From Metaclostridioides mangenotii (lineage in GTDB: Bacteria; Bacillota; Clostridia; Peptostreptococcales; Peptostreptococcaceae), in the NCBI RefSeq assembly GCF_017873185.1, contig NZ_JAGGJX010000001.1:868001-932000 (forward strand): a stretch of 64,000 nucleotides of DNA, given 5' to 3'. Below, piece after piece: positions 25,370-36,100 of the stretch. Every line of letters begins with the position of its first letter. Within the stretch, counting starts at the first letter, position 1. Below the pieces are notes generated by a model that saw only the letters and a list, made by a program, of their open reading frames with translations, did not search any database and had not been told where the DNA came from. A program made the translations under genes and the position numbers.

Positions 25370-26283
25370 ACATAGTTTCTCTTAACGTAATCTACGTCCT
25401 TAGCAAGTTGATTTTTAAGACCTTCTATACCGTCAAATTTTATTTCATCTCTTATCTTTTCCAAAAATTCAACTTCTATAATTTTTCCATATATGTCTTT
25501 ATCAAAGTCTATTATATTGGTCTCTAGAGATAAGCTCTGGCCATTTACAGTAGGATTATATCCCACATTAGTCGCGCCAAAATACAACTCTTTATCTATA
25601 TTTACTATTGATGCGTATATTCCAATGTCTGGCGTAAGCATACCTTTGTCCATGCTTATATTTGCAGTTGGGAATCCGATGGTTCTACCCAACTTTTTAG
25701 AATGGATTACTTCCCCACTGATTTTATAGTTTCTGCCAAGGTATTCTTTTATTTCTTCTACTCTGCCATTTGATACTAGCTCTCTGATATATGTACTACT
25801 TATCCTTTTGCCCCTTATCATAACTGGCTCTACAATTTCTACATCAAATTTATATTTATCCTGTACACTCTGTAAAAACTTAGAGTTTCCCATTTTTTCT
25901 TTTGCAAAACTAAAGTCATGACCTATAATAATAAACTTAGCATGCAGCTTGTCTACTAAAATATCCTCTACAAATGCAGTTGGATCTACAGTAGTCATAT
26001 AATGATCAAACGGAACAATTACAGCTACATCTACGTCCATAGACTCAAAAATTTTGAGTTTATCCTCGTTGCTAATTATATTTTTTACAGTATCTAACTT
26101 AAAAAAGTTTACTGGGTGATTTTCAAAAGTAAAAACAACACTCTTTACGCCGTTTTCTTTGGCGGCTTTTACAGTCTTATTTATCAAAACTTGATGCCCT
26201 TTATGTACTCCATCAAAATTTCCTATGGTAACAGCACTGTGTGAAATATCTTTAATTTTATCTAATGATTTAATTATTTCCAT
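25354..26283 (-). CDS. ribF: Bifunctional riboflavin kinase / FAD synthetase
   Basis: Makes FMN and then FAD. The N-terminal FAD synthetase domain (about 1-160) has the nucleotidyltransferase signature TIGNFDGVHKGHQ (about 20-32), and the C-terminal flavokinase domain (about 180-305) has GRTIGFPTANI. Length 309 is standard. It follows truB by 26 bases and likely belongs to the infB-rbfA-nrnA-truB-ribF unit, the usual Firmicutes arrangement. The rpsO promoter begins within its end. Confidence 0.96.
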   Translation of the reverse strand: MEIIKSLDKIKDISHSAVTIGNFDGVHKGHQVLINKTVKAAKENGVKSVVFTFENHPVNFFKLDTVKNIISNEDKLKIFESMDVDVAVIVPFDHYMTTVDPTAFVEDILVDKLHAKFIIIGHDFSFAKEKMGNSKFLQSVQDKYKFDVEIVEPVMIRGKRISSTYIRELVSNGRVEEIKEYLGRNYKISGEVIHSKKLGRTIGFPTANISMDKGMLTPDIGIYASIVNIDKELYFGATNVGYNPTVNGQSLSLETNIIDFDKDIYGKIIEVEFLEKIRDEIKFDGIEGLKNQLAKDVDYVKRNYVCKIK

Positions 26284-26309
26284 ATAAATATCCTCGTCAA
26301 AAATATAGT

Positions 26310-27221
26310 CTACACAAACATTTTAACACTTTTAACTGTAGTTATGTTATTACTTTTAGTCAATTTCCCAATTCCTATAAACTCATCTTTGCTATAAACC
26401 CTTACAAATTCATCGTTATCTCTGTAGTCTGATTTTAAAAATCTTCTCTCATCAATAGCGCCGCCATTTGTATAGTATTTTAAGGCATTGTCGTTTAACA
26501 AAATATATTTATACTCTCTAAGCACAAAGTCTACATCTCCATCTTTAAGATAATCCTCAAGTGATCCATCTTTAAATTTGGCATCTAATTCTTCAAGTGT
26601 AATTGAATCTTCTAACTTGAACATTCCTGAAGAAGTCCTTATAAGCAGAGACATATGTGCTCCACATCCTAGTTCTTCACCTATATCATGGCATATACTT
26701 CTAACGTATGTACCCTTTGAACACTCTACTTTAAACACAACTTTGTTGCTTTCAAATCTAAGAATTTCTATATTTTTTATATTTACTTTCCTAGATTTTA
26801 GTACGATTTCATCTTCCCTACCACTTCTGACTAAATCGCACATTCTCTTTCCATTTATCTTTAAAGCCGAATAAACTGGGGGAAATTGTTCAATTTCACC
26901 CCTCTGTTTATCAAAGGCTTTTTCTATATCTTCGATGTCAAAATCTATATTATCCGATCTATTTAAAATTGTTCCAGATGAATCATAAGTATCTGTACTT
27001 ATTCCTAAAGTCATCTCACATAAGTACTCTTTGTCTTTACTAAGTATAAATTCACTTATCTTTGTGGCTTTCCCTACACATATTGGAAGTACTCCTGATG
27101 CGTCTGGGTCCAGTGTTCCTGTATGACCAACTTTTTTAGTGTTCAAAATTTTTCTGACTGCACTTACAACATCATGCGATGTCATACCAGTTGGTTTTAG
27201 AATATTAATAACTTTATTCAT
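26310..27221 (-). CDS. truB: tRNA pseudouridine(55) synthase
   Basis: Forms pseudouridine 55 in the T-loop of tRNAs. Motif II GHTGTLDPDASGVLPICVGKATK holds the catalytic Asp (about D41), and the N-terminal NILKPTGMTSHDVV is typical of TruB. The 303-residue protein ends in a PUA-like region. I choose ATG 27219-27221, 8 bases from AAGG, over a GTG three codons upstream. The start overlaps the nrnA stop by eight bases, so the two are translationally coupled. Confidence 0.96.
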   Translation of the reverse strand: MNKVINILKPTGMTSHDVVSAVRKILNTKKVGHTGTLDPDASGVLPICVGKATKISEFILSKDKEYLCEMTLGISTDTYDSSGTILNRSDNIDFDIEDIEKAFDKQRGEIEQFPPVYSALKINGKRMCDLVRSGREDEIVLKSRKVNIKNIEILRFESNKVVFKVECSKGTYVRSICHDIGEELGCGAHMSLLIRTSSGMFKLEDSITLEELDAKFKDGSLEDYLKDGDVDFVLREYKYILLNDNALKYYTNGGAIDERRFLKSDYRDNDEFVRVYSKDEFIGIGKLTKSNNITTVKSVKMFV

Positions 27222-28206
27222 TGATCTCACCTTGTAATGTGTTTAAAACTGCATCTAGTACTTTCTTCTTAGCGACATCTACAGAGTCTGCAATAGTACA
27301 TCCTGCAGCTCTTGTATGACCTCCGCCTCCAAATACTTGTGCAATTTTACTAACATCTGTATTGTTTTTAGATCTCAAACTTACTTTAACTTCATTTTCA
27401 TTTCTCTGCTTGAATAAAATACCTATATTTATTCCTTTAATATCTCTAGTGTAAGTAGTTATACCGTCGACATCATTGTAACTGATATCGTTTCTATCCA
27501 GCATATCCTTAGTCAAGGTTATACATGCAACTTCTGAACCGTGCACTTCTAATGTATTTAGAGCTTCACCTAACAGCTTATAGTAGCTGAATGAATTGCT
27601 TTGAAATACATTGATTATTATGTCTTCTTTTTTTGCACCCATCATTAGAAGGTTTCTTGCTACTTCGAAGCTCTCTTCATCTGCATTTGTATAGGAGAAG
27701 TTACCTGTATCTGTAACTAAACCTGTGTAAAGTGCTGTAGCGATTTTCTCATCTATAAGATTGACTCCGTTTAGTTTTTTATATCTACTTAAAAGTCTAT
27801 ATACAAGCTCACATGTAGATGAAGCTTCAGTATCTATAAAGTTTATATCTCCGTAGCCATCGTTGCTTGCATGATGATCAATAGTTACAAGTACTTTTGC
27901 ACCCTCAATTAAAGTTTTATCTATACATATTCTATTTTTGTCTCCACAGTCTAGTGTAATTACTACATAGTCATTTTGACTAAATTCCTGTGAACTAAGT
28001 TTTTCTACTCCATCAACTAGAAAATTCATGTTTAGAGGAATAGTATCATCAAGCACATAAAATACCTTTTTACCTAGTTTTTTTAATGCGTAGTAAGTAG
28101 CCAGTGTAGACCCCAGATTGTCTCCATCTGGGCTGACATGAGATGTTACAAGAAAAGTTTCATTTTCTTCTATACACTTTAGTATATTGTCTATACTATT
28201 TGTCAT
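27214..28206 (-). CDS. nrnA: DHH-family phosphoesterase (nanoRNase NrnA)
   Basis: Bifunctional oligoribonuclease and pAp phosphatase type. DHH domain with TSHVSPDGDNLGS (metal Asp residues), LDCGD, and DHH in TIDHHASNDGYG at about 112-120; the DHHA1 domain ends with the substrate motif FGGGGHTRAAG. Length 330 fits. It overlaps rbfA by 11 bases and truB by 8, a tight ribosome-biogenesis operon. Its role is to degrade the 2-5 nt RNAs left by the other nucleases. Confidence 0.94.
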   Translation of the reverse strand: MTNSIDNILKCIEENETFLVTSHVSPDGDNLGSTLATYYALKKLGKKVFYVLDDTIPLNMNFLVDGVEKLSSQEFSQNDYVVITLDCGDKNRICIDKTLIEGAKVLVTIDHHASNDGYGDINFIDTEASSTCELVYRLLSRYKKLNGVNLIDEKIATALYTGLVTDTGNFSYTNADEESFEVARNLLMMGAKKEDIIINVFQSNSFSYYKLLGEALNTLEVHGSEVACITLTKDMLDRNDISYNDVDGITTYTRDIKGINIGILFKQRNENEVKVSLRSKNNTDVSKIAQVFGGGGHTRAAGCTIADSVDVAKKKVLDAVLNTLQGEINE

Positions 28207-28576
28207 CGTCTTCTACCTCTACTTTATCTGAGCTTTTCTTATTTACACTATTTATAAGTTTTTCCATGTACATTCCTCTCTCTAAAGAGTCATCAACCTT
28301 AAATATTATTTCAGGAATGTATCTAAGTTTTATACTTTTACCTAATTCTCTTCTTAAATATCCGCCAGCGCTTTTAAGTCCCAAAAGAGTCGAATCTTGA
28401 TCTCCACCAAGTATGCTAACGTAAACATAAGCGTATCTAAGGTCGTTTGTAACCTCTACATCTGTTACACTTACCATAGAATTTATACGTGGATCTTTTA
28501 CTCCACTTATCAACATTGTGCTTACAACTTTTTTTATTTCCTCAGCTATTCTAGCTGTTCTATTGTATGATGCCAT
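28196..28576 (-). CDS. rbfA: Ribosome-binding factor A
   Basis: Assists 16S 5'-end maturation and 30S assembly. The KH-like fold of about 110 residues is recognisable by RIAEEIKKVVSTML, the central VTDVEVTNDLRYAYVYVSI, and YIPEIIFKVDDSLERG near the end. An acidic tail follows (126 residues total). It lies 117 bases after infB, and overlaps nrnA. GAAGG precedes the ATG. Confidence 0.96.
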   Translation of the reverse strand: MASYNRTARIAEEIKKVVSTMLISGVKDPRINSMVSVTDVEVTNDLRYAYVYVSILGGDQDSTLLGLKSAGGYLRRELGKSIKLRYIPEIIFKVDDSLERGMYMEKLINSVNKKSSDKVEVEDDDK

Positions 28577-28693
28577 GCTATCAACCTTCTTTATACAAAA
28601 TTTGGCCTATAACTATTAATACTGATTGTATAATTATTTAAAATTACTTATCTAACCTTAAATTATCTGTTGATATTTTAGGTATTTGATATT

Positions 28694-30628
28694 TTATAAT
28701 TTTCTCTGTACTTCTTTAGTTATATACGCCTCTATAATATCGCCTTCTTTTAGATCGTTATAGTTAACGATACTAATACCACATTCATACCCAGTATTAA
28801 CTTCTTTAACATCATCTTTAAATCTCTTAAGTGCAGCGATCTCACCTTCATGAATTATAATACTATCTCTTACTATTCTAACCTTACAATTTCTAAATAC
28901 CTTACCAGAAGTTACATAACATCCGCAAACTGTACCGATTCCAGATATTTTGTATATTTCTCTGATTTCAACTTTACCAGTTTCTTCATCAACGTACTCT
29001 GGGTCTAACATACCAGTCATTGCTTGCTGTATATCCTCAATAGCTTTGTAGATTATAGTGTAAGTTCTTACATCTACTTTTTCTTTTTGTGCTAATGATT
29101 CAGCCCCTGGAACTGGTCTTACGTTAAATCCTATGATTATCGCATTAGATGCAGCTGCAAGTAGTACGTCTGACTCTGTTACAGCTCCTGCTCCACCGTG
29201 AATAACTTGAACTTGTACTTCTTCATTTGAAAGTTTTTCTAGTGATTGCTTAACAGCTTGTACAGAACCTTGTACGTCTGCTTTTATAACTATGTTAAGA
29301 TCTTTTACATTTCCTTCGTTCATTTGTTCAAATAGTGCATCTAGAGACAATCTTTGAGAAGATTTCATTTGCTCATCTCTTTGCATTTGTTTTCTTCTAT
29401 CAGCGACGCTTCTAGCTATTTTATCAGTTGGAACTTCAACGAATTGATCTCCACCTTGAGGAACTTCAGAAAGTCCTAATATTTCAACTGCTGTAGATGG
29501 TCCAGCTACTTTTACTCTTTTACCTTTTGAGTTTATCATAGCTCTTACTTTACCACTTGCAGCTCCTGCAACTATCGGATCTCCTACTTCTAGAGTACCT
29601 CCTTGAACAAGTACAGTTGCAACTGGTCCTCTACCTTTATCTAATTCTGCTTCTATTACTGTTCCAACAGCTCTCTTGTCAGGGTTTGCTCTTAATTCTT
29701 CAACTTCAGCAACTAATAGAACCATCTCAAGAAGAGTGTCTATTCCTTCTCTCTTTTTTGCTGATACTGGTACAGATATAACTTCTCCACCCCAGTCTTC
29801 AACTAGTAAACCTTGATCAGCAAGCTCTTGTTTTACTTTGTCAGGGTTTGCTTCTGGTTTATCTATTTTGTTTATTGCTACTATTAGCGGAACTCCAGCA
29901 GCCTTAGTATGGTTTATAGCTTCAATAGTTTGAGGCATTATACCATCATCTGCGGCAACTACTAGTATCGCTATATCCGTAACTTGAGCCCCTCTAGCTC
30001 TCATTGAAGTGAAGGCCTCATGTCCAGGTGTATCTAAGAATACTATCTTTTGACCATTTACCATTACTTCAGAGGCACCTATATGTTGAGTTATTCCACC
30101 TGCTTCTGCTGATATAAAATTCGATTCTCTTATAGCATCAAGTAGAGAAGTCTTACCGTGGTCAACGTGACCCATAACTGTTACTACTGGTGGTCTAGGT
30201 TTTAAATCTTCCTCTTTATCTTCTTCTATTTGCATTAATTCTTCTATTTCTTGAGCTTCTTTCTCATCGTTTTCTGACTGAATTAATTCAAATCCATACT
30301 CATTTACTATTAAAGAAGCCATCTCAAAACTAATCTCTTGGTTTATTGTTGCCATTGTTCCCATTTTCATGAGTTTCATTATTATTTCTGAAGCTGGTTT
30401 ATTTAATTTCTCAGTTAAGTCCTTAACTGTTATTTCACCTTCTACTACTATTTTATTTCCATTATCTTCGTCTTCCGACCCAAATAATTCCATCGCAAGC
30501 TCTAGGTTTTCATCTTCTAGAACATCATCTTTTTCTACGTTTATATCTATTTCAGCGAGTTTTTTTATTAAATCCTCCGTAGATACATTTAAATTCTCTG
30601 CTACCTGGTATACTCTTGTTTTTGACAC
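28694..30628 (-). CDS. infB: Translation initiation factor IF-2
   Basis: GTPase that places fMet-tRNA on the ribosome. Two short IF2_N modules (about 1-50 and 60-115), a short acidic linker, then the G domain with G1 GHVDHGKT at 153-160, DTPGHEAF and NKID, followed by domains II, III and the fMet-tRNA-binding IV. At 644 residues it is shorter than Bacillus IF-2 because of a short linker. The start is GTG 30626-30628 after GGGGGTGA. It follows the L7Ae-like gene closely in the nusA operon. Confidence 0.98.
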   Translation of the reverse strand: MSKTRVYQVAENLNVSTEDLIKKLAEIDINVEKDDVLEDENLELAMELFGSEDEDNGNKIVVEGEITVKDLTEKLNKPASEIIMKLMKMGTMATINQEISFEMASLIVNEYGFELIQSENDEKEAQEIEELMQIEEDKEEDLKPRPPVVTVMGHVDHGKTSLLDAIRESNFISAEAGGITQHIGASEVMVNGQKIVFLDTPGHEAFTSMRARGAQVTDIAILVVAADDGIMPQTIEAINHTKAAGVPLIVAINKIDKPEANPDKVKQELADQGLLVEDWGGEVISVPVSAKKREGIDTLLEMVLLVAEVEELRANPDKRAVGTVIEAELDKGRGPVATVLVQGGTLEVGDPIVAGAASGKVRAMINSKGKRVKVAGPSTAVEILGLSEVPQGGDQFVEVPTDKIARSVADRRKQMQRDEQMKSSQRLSLDALFEQMNEGNVKDLNIVIKADVQGSVQAVKQSLEKLSNEEVQVQVIHGGAGAVTESDVLLAAASNAIIIGFNVRPVPGAESLAQKEKVDVRTYTIIYKAIEDIQQAMTGMLDPEYVDEETGKVEIREIYKISGIGTVCGCYVTSGKVFRNCKVRIVRDSIIIHEGEIAALKRFKDDVKEVNTGYECGISIVNYNDLKEGDIIEAYITKEVQRKL

Positions 30629-30649
30629 AAGATCACCCCCTATTATATT

Positions 30650-30970
30650 TTAAACTTCCATTAATCGCTTAATACTATCTGCAAAACCTTCATCCTTTAT
30701 TCCAACTACGGCTCTAGGAGATTTTCCCATAGATAATCCCATATCGTTTTTAGTTAAACAGATTATATATGGTATATTTCTATATGATGACTTATCTTTG
30801 AATAGTTTTTGAGTGTTTTTTGAAGCATCTTCGGCTATTAAGACTAATTTAACTCTGCCCTTCTTTAATTCTAACAGAGTTGAATCATCTCCTGATACAA
30901 CTTTTCCTGCTCTCATAGCAAGCCCTATAAATGAACAGACTTTTTTTGATTTATCTACATTATTTATCAT
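30650..30970 (-). CDS. L7Ae-family ribosomal-like RNA-binding protein (YlxQ)
   Basis: A 106-residue L7Ae/L30e-fold protein, with GLAMRAGKVVSGDDSTLLELKKGRVKLVLIAEDAS matching the kink-turn-binding surface. YlxQ homologues occur between ylxR and infB in most Firmicutes and bind k-turn RNAs in vitro; the native target is unknown. The gene overlaps ylxR by 11 bases. Its size and position leave little doubt about the family. Confidence 0.92.
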   Translation of the reverse strand: MINNVDKSKKVCSFIGLAMRAGKVVSGDDSTLLELKKGRVKLVLIAEDASKNTQKLFKDKSSYRNIPYIICLTKNDMGLSMGKSPRAVVGIKDEGFADSIKRLMEV

Positions 30971-31235
30971 CGCTGTCTAACTCCGATAATATACTGTCAT
31001 AAACTTCGTCTGGAATCTCCATTTTGAAAGCCTTGTTTAAAGCTTTGCTTTTAATAGCTTTTTTTATACATTCTTCACTTTTACAAATATAAGCTCCTCT
31101 TCCATTTGCCTTCATAGTTTTGTCCACAAAGATTTCTCCATCTTTGTTTTTAACTATTCTCATAAGCTCTTTTTTAGAATCTCTATCTTGACATGAGATA
31201 CATTTTCTTTGAGGCACTTTCTTTACCTTTTTCAA
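30960..31235 (-). CDS. YlxR family RNA-binding protein
   Basis: A 91-residue protein with the family hallmark RKCISCQDRDSKKELMRIV near the start and GRGAYICKSEECIKKA later. YlxR lies between nusA and infB in Firmicutes; reported roles include regulation of RNase P activity and of sporulation or glucose-responsive genes in Bacillus. TTG is the start codon (31233-31235), 7 bases after AGGAGGGG. The next gene overlaps it. Confidence 0.92.
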   Translation of the reverse strand: MKKVKKVPQRKCISCQDRDSKKELMRIVKNKDGEIFVDKTMKANGRGAYICKSEECIKKAIKSKALNKAFKMEIPDEVYDSILSELDSDDK

Positions 31236-31257
31236 AAATAACCCCTCCTTATTATCT

Positions 31258-32466
31258 CTAATCGTCTAAATTATCATCATCTATTTCATTTTCTTGAACT
31301 TCATCTATCTCATCTGTATCTACTACTTCATTTATATCTTCAAAATCCATTGCTTCATCTAATTTGTCTACATCTTCAACATTTTCAGATAAAACTTCTT
31401 CTTTTTTATTTGCAGCTGCCAGCATCTCCTCTTCAGCTTGAGATTCACTCTTTATATCTATCTTCCAGTTAGTAAGTTTAGCTGCAAGTCTTGCATTTTG
31501 TCCCTCTTTACCTATGGCTAATGATAATTGATAGTCTGGAACAATTACTAGAGCTGATTTTTCTGCCTCGTTTACATCAACTTTAACTACTTTAGATGGA
31601 CTAAGTGAAGCTGATATAAATGCAGCTGGATCTTCGTCGTACTTGATTATATCTATTTTCTCATCGCCAAGTTCGTCTACTATGTTTTTTACTCTAAGTC
31701 CTTTTGGGCCAACACATGCTCCAATTGGATCTATCTTTTCATCTATAGACCTAACAGCCATCTTAGTTCTAGATCCAGCTTCCCTAGCTACAGATTTTAT
31801 TTGAACAATACCTTCGTAAATCTCAGGTACTTCTTCTTCAAATAATCTCTTAACAAGTCCTGGATGACTTCTAGACACAACAATTTGTGGCCCTTTATTA
31901 GTTTTCTTAACTTCTAGTATAAAGAACTTCATTTTTTGTCCCGCTTTATAGAACTCTTGAGGTATTTGCTCACTTTGAGTCATAACGCCTTCTATTCTTC
32001 CTAAGTTTACATGAACAACATTCTTGTTTGCTCTTGCAACTTCTCCTGTTACTATTTCATTTTCTTTTTCTATAAATTCATTGTATACTATTTCTCTTTC
32101 AGCTTCTCTTATTCTTTGAACTACTACTTGCTTAGCTGTCTGAGCTGCTATTCTTCCAAAGTCTTTAGGAGTAACTTCATTTTCAATTATATCCCCTAGT
32201 TCATAGTTAGGATTTATCTTTCTTGCATCTTCTATATCGATTTCTAAAAAAGCATCGTATAAGTCAGATTCATCCACTATAGTTCTCTGAGAGAAAACTC
32301 TTATTCCATTTTCTTTGTCAAACTCTACTCTAACATTTTGAGCTGATCCAAAGTTCTTTTTGTATGCAGTTAAAACTGCTTGCTCAATAGTGTCAATTAA
32401 TATGTCTCTATCTACTCCTCTATCAACTACTAATTCATCCAATGCTTCCATAAACTCGTGATTCAT
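31258..32466 (-). CDS. nusA: Transcription termination/antitermination factor NusA
   Basis: Binds RNA polymerase and influences pausing and termination. N-terminal domain (about 1-125), S1 (about 130-205), and two KH domains (about 210-345, GACVGPKGLRVKNIVDELG and LAIGKEGQNARLAAKLT). A Glu/Asp-rich tail of about 50 residues follows, without the AR repeats of enterobacteria. I choose ATG 32464-32466 (402 residues), because TGGAGG is upstream and the earlier ATG is part of that site. It follows rimP by 33 bases. Confidence 0.96.
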   Translation of the reverse strand: MNHEFMEALDELVVDRGVDRDILIDTIEQAVLTAYKKNFGSAQNVRVEFDKENGIRVFSQRTIVDESDLYDAFLEIDIEDARKINPNYELGDIIENEVTPKDFGRIAAQTAKQVVVQRIREAEREIVYNEFIEKENEIVTGEVARANKNVVHVNLGRIEGVMTQSEQIPQEFYKAGQKMKFFILEVKKTNKGPQIVVSRSHPGLVKRLFEEEVPEIYEGIVQIKSVAREAGSRTKMAVRSIDEKIDPIGACVGPKGLRVKNIVDELGDEKIDIIKYDEDPAAFISASLSPSKVVKVDVNEAEKSALVIVPDYQLSLAIGKEGQNARLAAKLTNWKIDIKSESQAEEEMLAAANKKEEVLSENVEDVDKLDEAMDFEDINEVVDTDEIDEVQENEIDDDNLDD

Positions 32467-32499
32467 TTTCCCATTTTCCTCCATAGTTTTATTATACCT

Positions 32500-32961
32500 T
32501 TAAAACTTAATCGCCAATCTTATTATAGCGACATCTTTTTTATCAAATTCAACTGTACTTCCGTTTATCTCTAATTTTATAATATTCTCTGGTGTCAATT
32601 CTAAAAGTGTCCCTTCAAATTGCTTACTGCCATTTAAAGGTTTATAAAGTTTAAGTTCAACATCTCTACCTTTGTATCTAATAAAATCTTTTTCTTTTTT
32701 AAGAGGTCTGTCTAGACCTGGAGAAGAAACCTCTAAGAAGTAGTTCTCTTGTATTGGGTCTTTTTCATCAAGTATAGGACTAAGTTCTCTGCTTATTGTT
32801 TCACATTCAGCAAGTGATATTCCCTCTGGTTTATCTATATATATTCTCAGGTAGTACTCCCCTGACTCCTTTACGTACTCTACGTCTACTAATTCAAATC
32901 CATGACTGTCTGTAACTTCTATTACTATGCTTTCTACTAAAGCTTCTAAATTCTTTTTCAT
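32500..32961 (-). CDS. rimP: Ribosome maturation factor RimP
   Basis: Needed for 30S subunit maturation. The 153 residues comprise the N-terminal domain (about 1-85, ending in the conserved YFLEVSSPGLDRPL) and a C-terminal SH3-like domain. GGAGG lies 7 bases before ATG. It heads the rimP-nusA-ylxR-ylxQ-infB unit, after the polC terminator. Confidence 0.96.
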   Translation of the reverse strand: MKKNLEALVESIVIEVTDSHGFELVDVEYVKESGEYYLRIYIDKPEGISLAECETISRELSPILDEKDPIQENYFLEVSSPGLDRPLKKEKDFIRYKGRDVELKLYKPLNGSKQFEGTLLELTPENIIKLEINGSTVEFDKKDVAIIRLAIKF

Positions 32962-33002
32962 TTTAAACCTCCTTATTCAATTGTAGTAAATCCAACATAT
33001 CA

Positions 33003-33037
33003 TAAAACAAAAGAGTGAGAACTGACGCCCCACTCTT
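33003..33037 (-). terminator. Terminator of polC
   Basis: Minus strand AAGAGTGGGG pairs with TTCTCACTCTT (33027-33037 with 33011-33021, G-U pairs inside), followed by TTGTTTT (33003-33010). It separates polC from the rimP operon. Confidence 0.8.
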
Positions 33038-33100
33038 ATTTTTGACCAAGTATGATATTTTAATTACATAATATCACACATTTACTGGATTTGCAAATTT

Positions 33101-36100
33101 TTAAAATAAAGAAAGCTGATTTCTATCGCTCATTCGCTCTAGCGATCCGTGATTTGTAAGAACTTCTATAACTGGTTTTGAAACTTTTGCTCTCTTTCTA
33201 AGGTCTTCTTTCGAGATGAATTCTCCTTTTTTACGCTCATTTTGTATATTTATCGCAGCATTTTCACCAAGTCCCTGTAAAGAAGTCATTGGAGGAAGTA
33301 AAGTTTTTTCTCCCAGTACTTTGAACTCTTTAGCATCAGAATTATATATATCTACGGGTAAAATCTTTATACCTCTTGCGTACATCTCTAGTGCAACCTC
33401 TAAAACTGTGTACATTCCTTTTTCTTTAGTTGTAGCATCATTACCTATAGCTTCTATTTCATTCATCTTTCCTTTAATTGCGTCCATTCCCTTCACAACC
33501 AAATCGGCATCAAAATCCTCTACTTTGGTTGTAAAGTAAGTAGCATAAAAAGCCTCAGGATAATTTACCTTGCAATATGCAAGCCTAAAAGATGTCATAA
33601 CATAAGCGACTGCATGGGCTTTGGGGAACATGTACTTAATCTTTTTACATGACTGAATATACCAATCAGGCACATTGTTTTTAACCATTTCTTCAACGTG
33701 TTCTGGCTTTAGACCTTTACCCTTTCTAACATTCTCCATTATAGTAAAGCTCATCTTTGGTGGAAGCCCTTGGAATATAAGGTAGTTCATTATATCATCA
33801 CGTGTTGATATAACGTCTTTAAGCCCCACTATATCATCTCTAACCAAGTCTTGAGCGTTATTTACCCAAACATCGGTACCATGTGAAAGTCCAGAAATCC
33901 TAGCCAGCTCGGCAAATGTTGTAGGTTTGGTATCTAATAGCATCTGTCTAACAAACTTAGTCCCAAACTCTGGTATAGCTAAACAACCAATAGGACAACC
34001 TATCTCTTCTGGAGTTACCCCTAAAGCTTCTGTCGATGTAAACAAAGACATTGTCCTTTCATCGTCCAGTGGTATATCTAATATATTTATTCCAGTAATA
34101 TCTTCTATCATTTTTATAAGTGTCGGACCGTCGTGTCCAAGTATATCTAGTTTAAGAATTCTACCACTTATAGAATGATAATCAAAGTGGGTAGTTATAA
34201 CCCCTGATTCCCTATCGTTAGCTGGATACTGAATTGGTGTAAAGTCGTAAACATCCTTATAATCCGGTATAACCATAACGCCACCAGGATGCTGTCCAGA
34301 TGTACGTTTAACTCCTGTACATCCACTTGAAAGCCTCAATACTTCTGCATTTGGTACAGTAATATTATTTTCTTCTATATACTTTCTTGCGTATCCAAAG
34401 GCCGTTTTATCCGCAACCGTACCTATAGTCCCCGCTCTATATACATACCCTTCACCGAAAAGCTCCTCAGTGTATTTATGTATAATGGGTTGATAGTTTC
34501 CTGAAAAGTTAAGATCTATATCTGGCTCCTTATCTCCCTCGAATCCCAGGAAAACTTCAAATGGTATATCCTGACCATTTTTAGCAAGGGGTCTTCCGCA
34601 TTTAGGGCAGTCTTTCGCAGGCAAATCTATACCGGATCCCCACTCACCGACATCGTAAAAATACGAATACTTACAGTCTTCATTTTCACAAATATAGTGT
34701 GCAGGAAGTGGATTAACCTCTGTTATATCGCTCATTGTCGCCGCAAAAGAAGATCCAACAGATCCCCTAGATCCAACTAGATAACCGTCCTCCATAGATT
34801 TTGCAACTAGTTTTTGGGCAATTATATACATAACTGCATAACCGTTGCTTATTATAGAGTTCAACTCTCTATCCAATCTCTTTTTAACAATATCAGGGAG
34901 AGGATCACCATAAATCCTAATCGCATTTTTATAACACATCTCCCTAAGTTCAACATCTGATCCTTCAATAATTGGAGGATATGTAGAATCAGGTATAGGT
35001 TTTACATCTTCGACCATATCTGCAATTTTATTGGTATTTTTAACCACTACTTCGTATGCTAACTCTTCTCCCAAATAGCTAAACTCTTCAATCATCTCAT
35101 CTGTTGTTCTAAAATGAAGGTAAGTTTCCTCTTCATCATTTTTAAACCCTTGTGAATATTTCAGCACTGTTCTAAGAATTGCTTCATGTTTATCTAAAAA
35201 GTGGACATCTCCAGTTGCAACTGGTATTTTGCCGAATTTTTTTGCTACTTTTACAAGTTTCCTGTTTATATCCCTTAACTCCTCTTTGCCTCTTACTTCA
35301 CCTTTATCTATCATAAATTGATTGTTATCAGTCGGCATAATCTCAATGTAATCGTAGAGTTCAAGTATTTTTTCTAACTCTTCATCAGGTGTATTTTTCT
35401 TTACTGCTTGATACACTACACCGGCCTCACAAGCTGACCCGATAATTAAACCTTCTCTATATTCATTTAAGACGCTTCTTAATATTCTTGGAGCTCTGTA
35501 AAAGTGATTTATATGTGCATCAGAAACTATTTTATAAAGATTTTTAATTCCTGTTTGATTTTGAGCTATAAGCGTTATGTGGCTAGTGTTTAACTTAGTG
35601 TAGTCTATCTTTCCGAGTACATCATTAACCTCGCTTAAAGTATTTGCTCCCTTCTCTTTTAACATTTCTAAAAATTTAATAAATATGAGTGCAGTAGCAT
35701 CAGCATCATCTACAGCCCTATGGTGATTTAAAAGTTGAATCCCCAAAGCTTTCGCTACAACATTTAGTCTATGCCTTTTTAATTCAGGAAGAAGCACTCT
35801 CGCAAGCATCAATGTATCTACGCTTTTGCTATTGTAATCTAAGCCCATCTGTCTGCACTTTTCTGATATAAATCCAGTATCAAATTCTGCATTATGTGCA
35901 ACTAATACACTATCCTCTATAAAATCCATAAACCTAGGTAGCACTTCCTCAATAGTCGGTTTGTCCTTAACTAGATCATTGGTTATTCCAGTAAGTTCTT
36001 GTATTTTATAGGATATATCTTTTTCTGGATTTACTAGTTCACTAAATCTATCTACAACTTTAAAGTCCTGTATTTTAACTGCACCTATCTCAGTAATTTT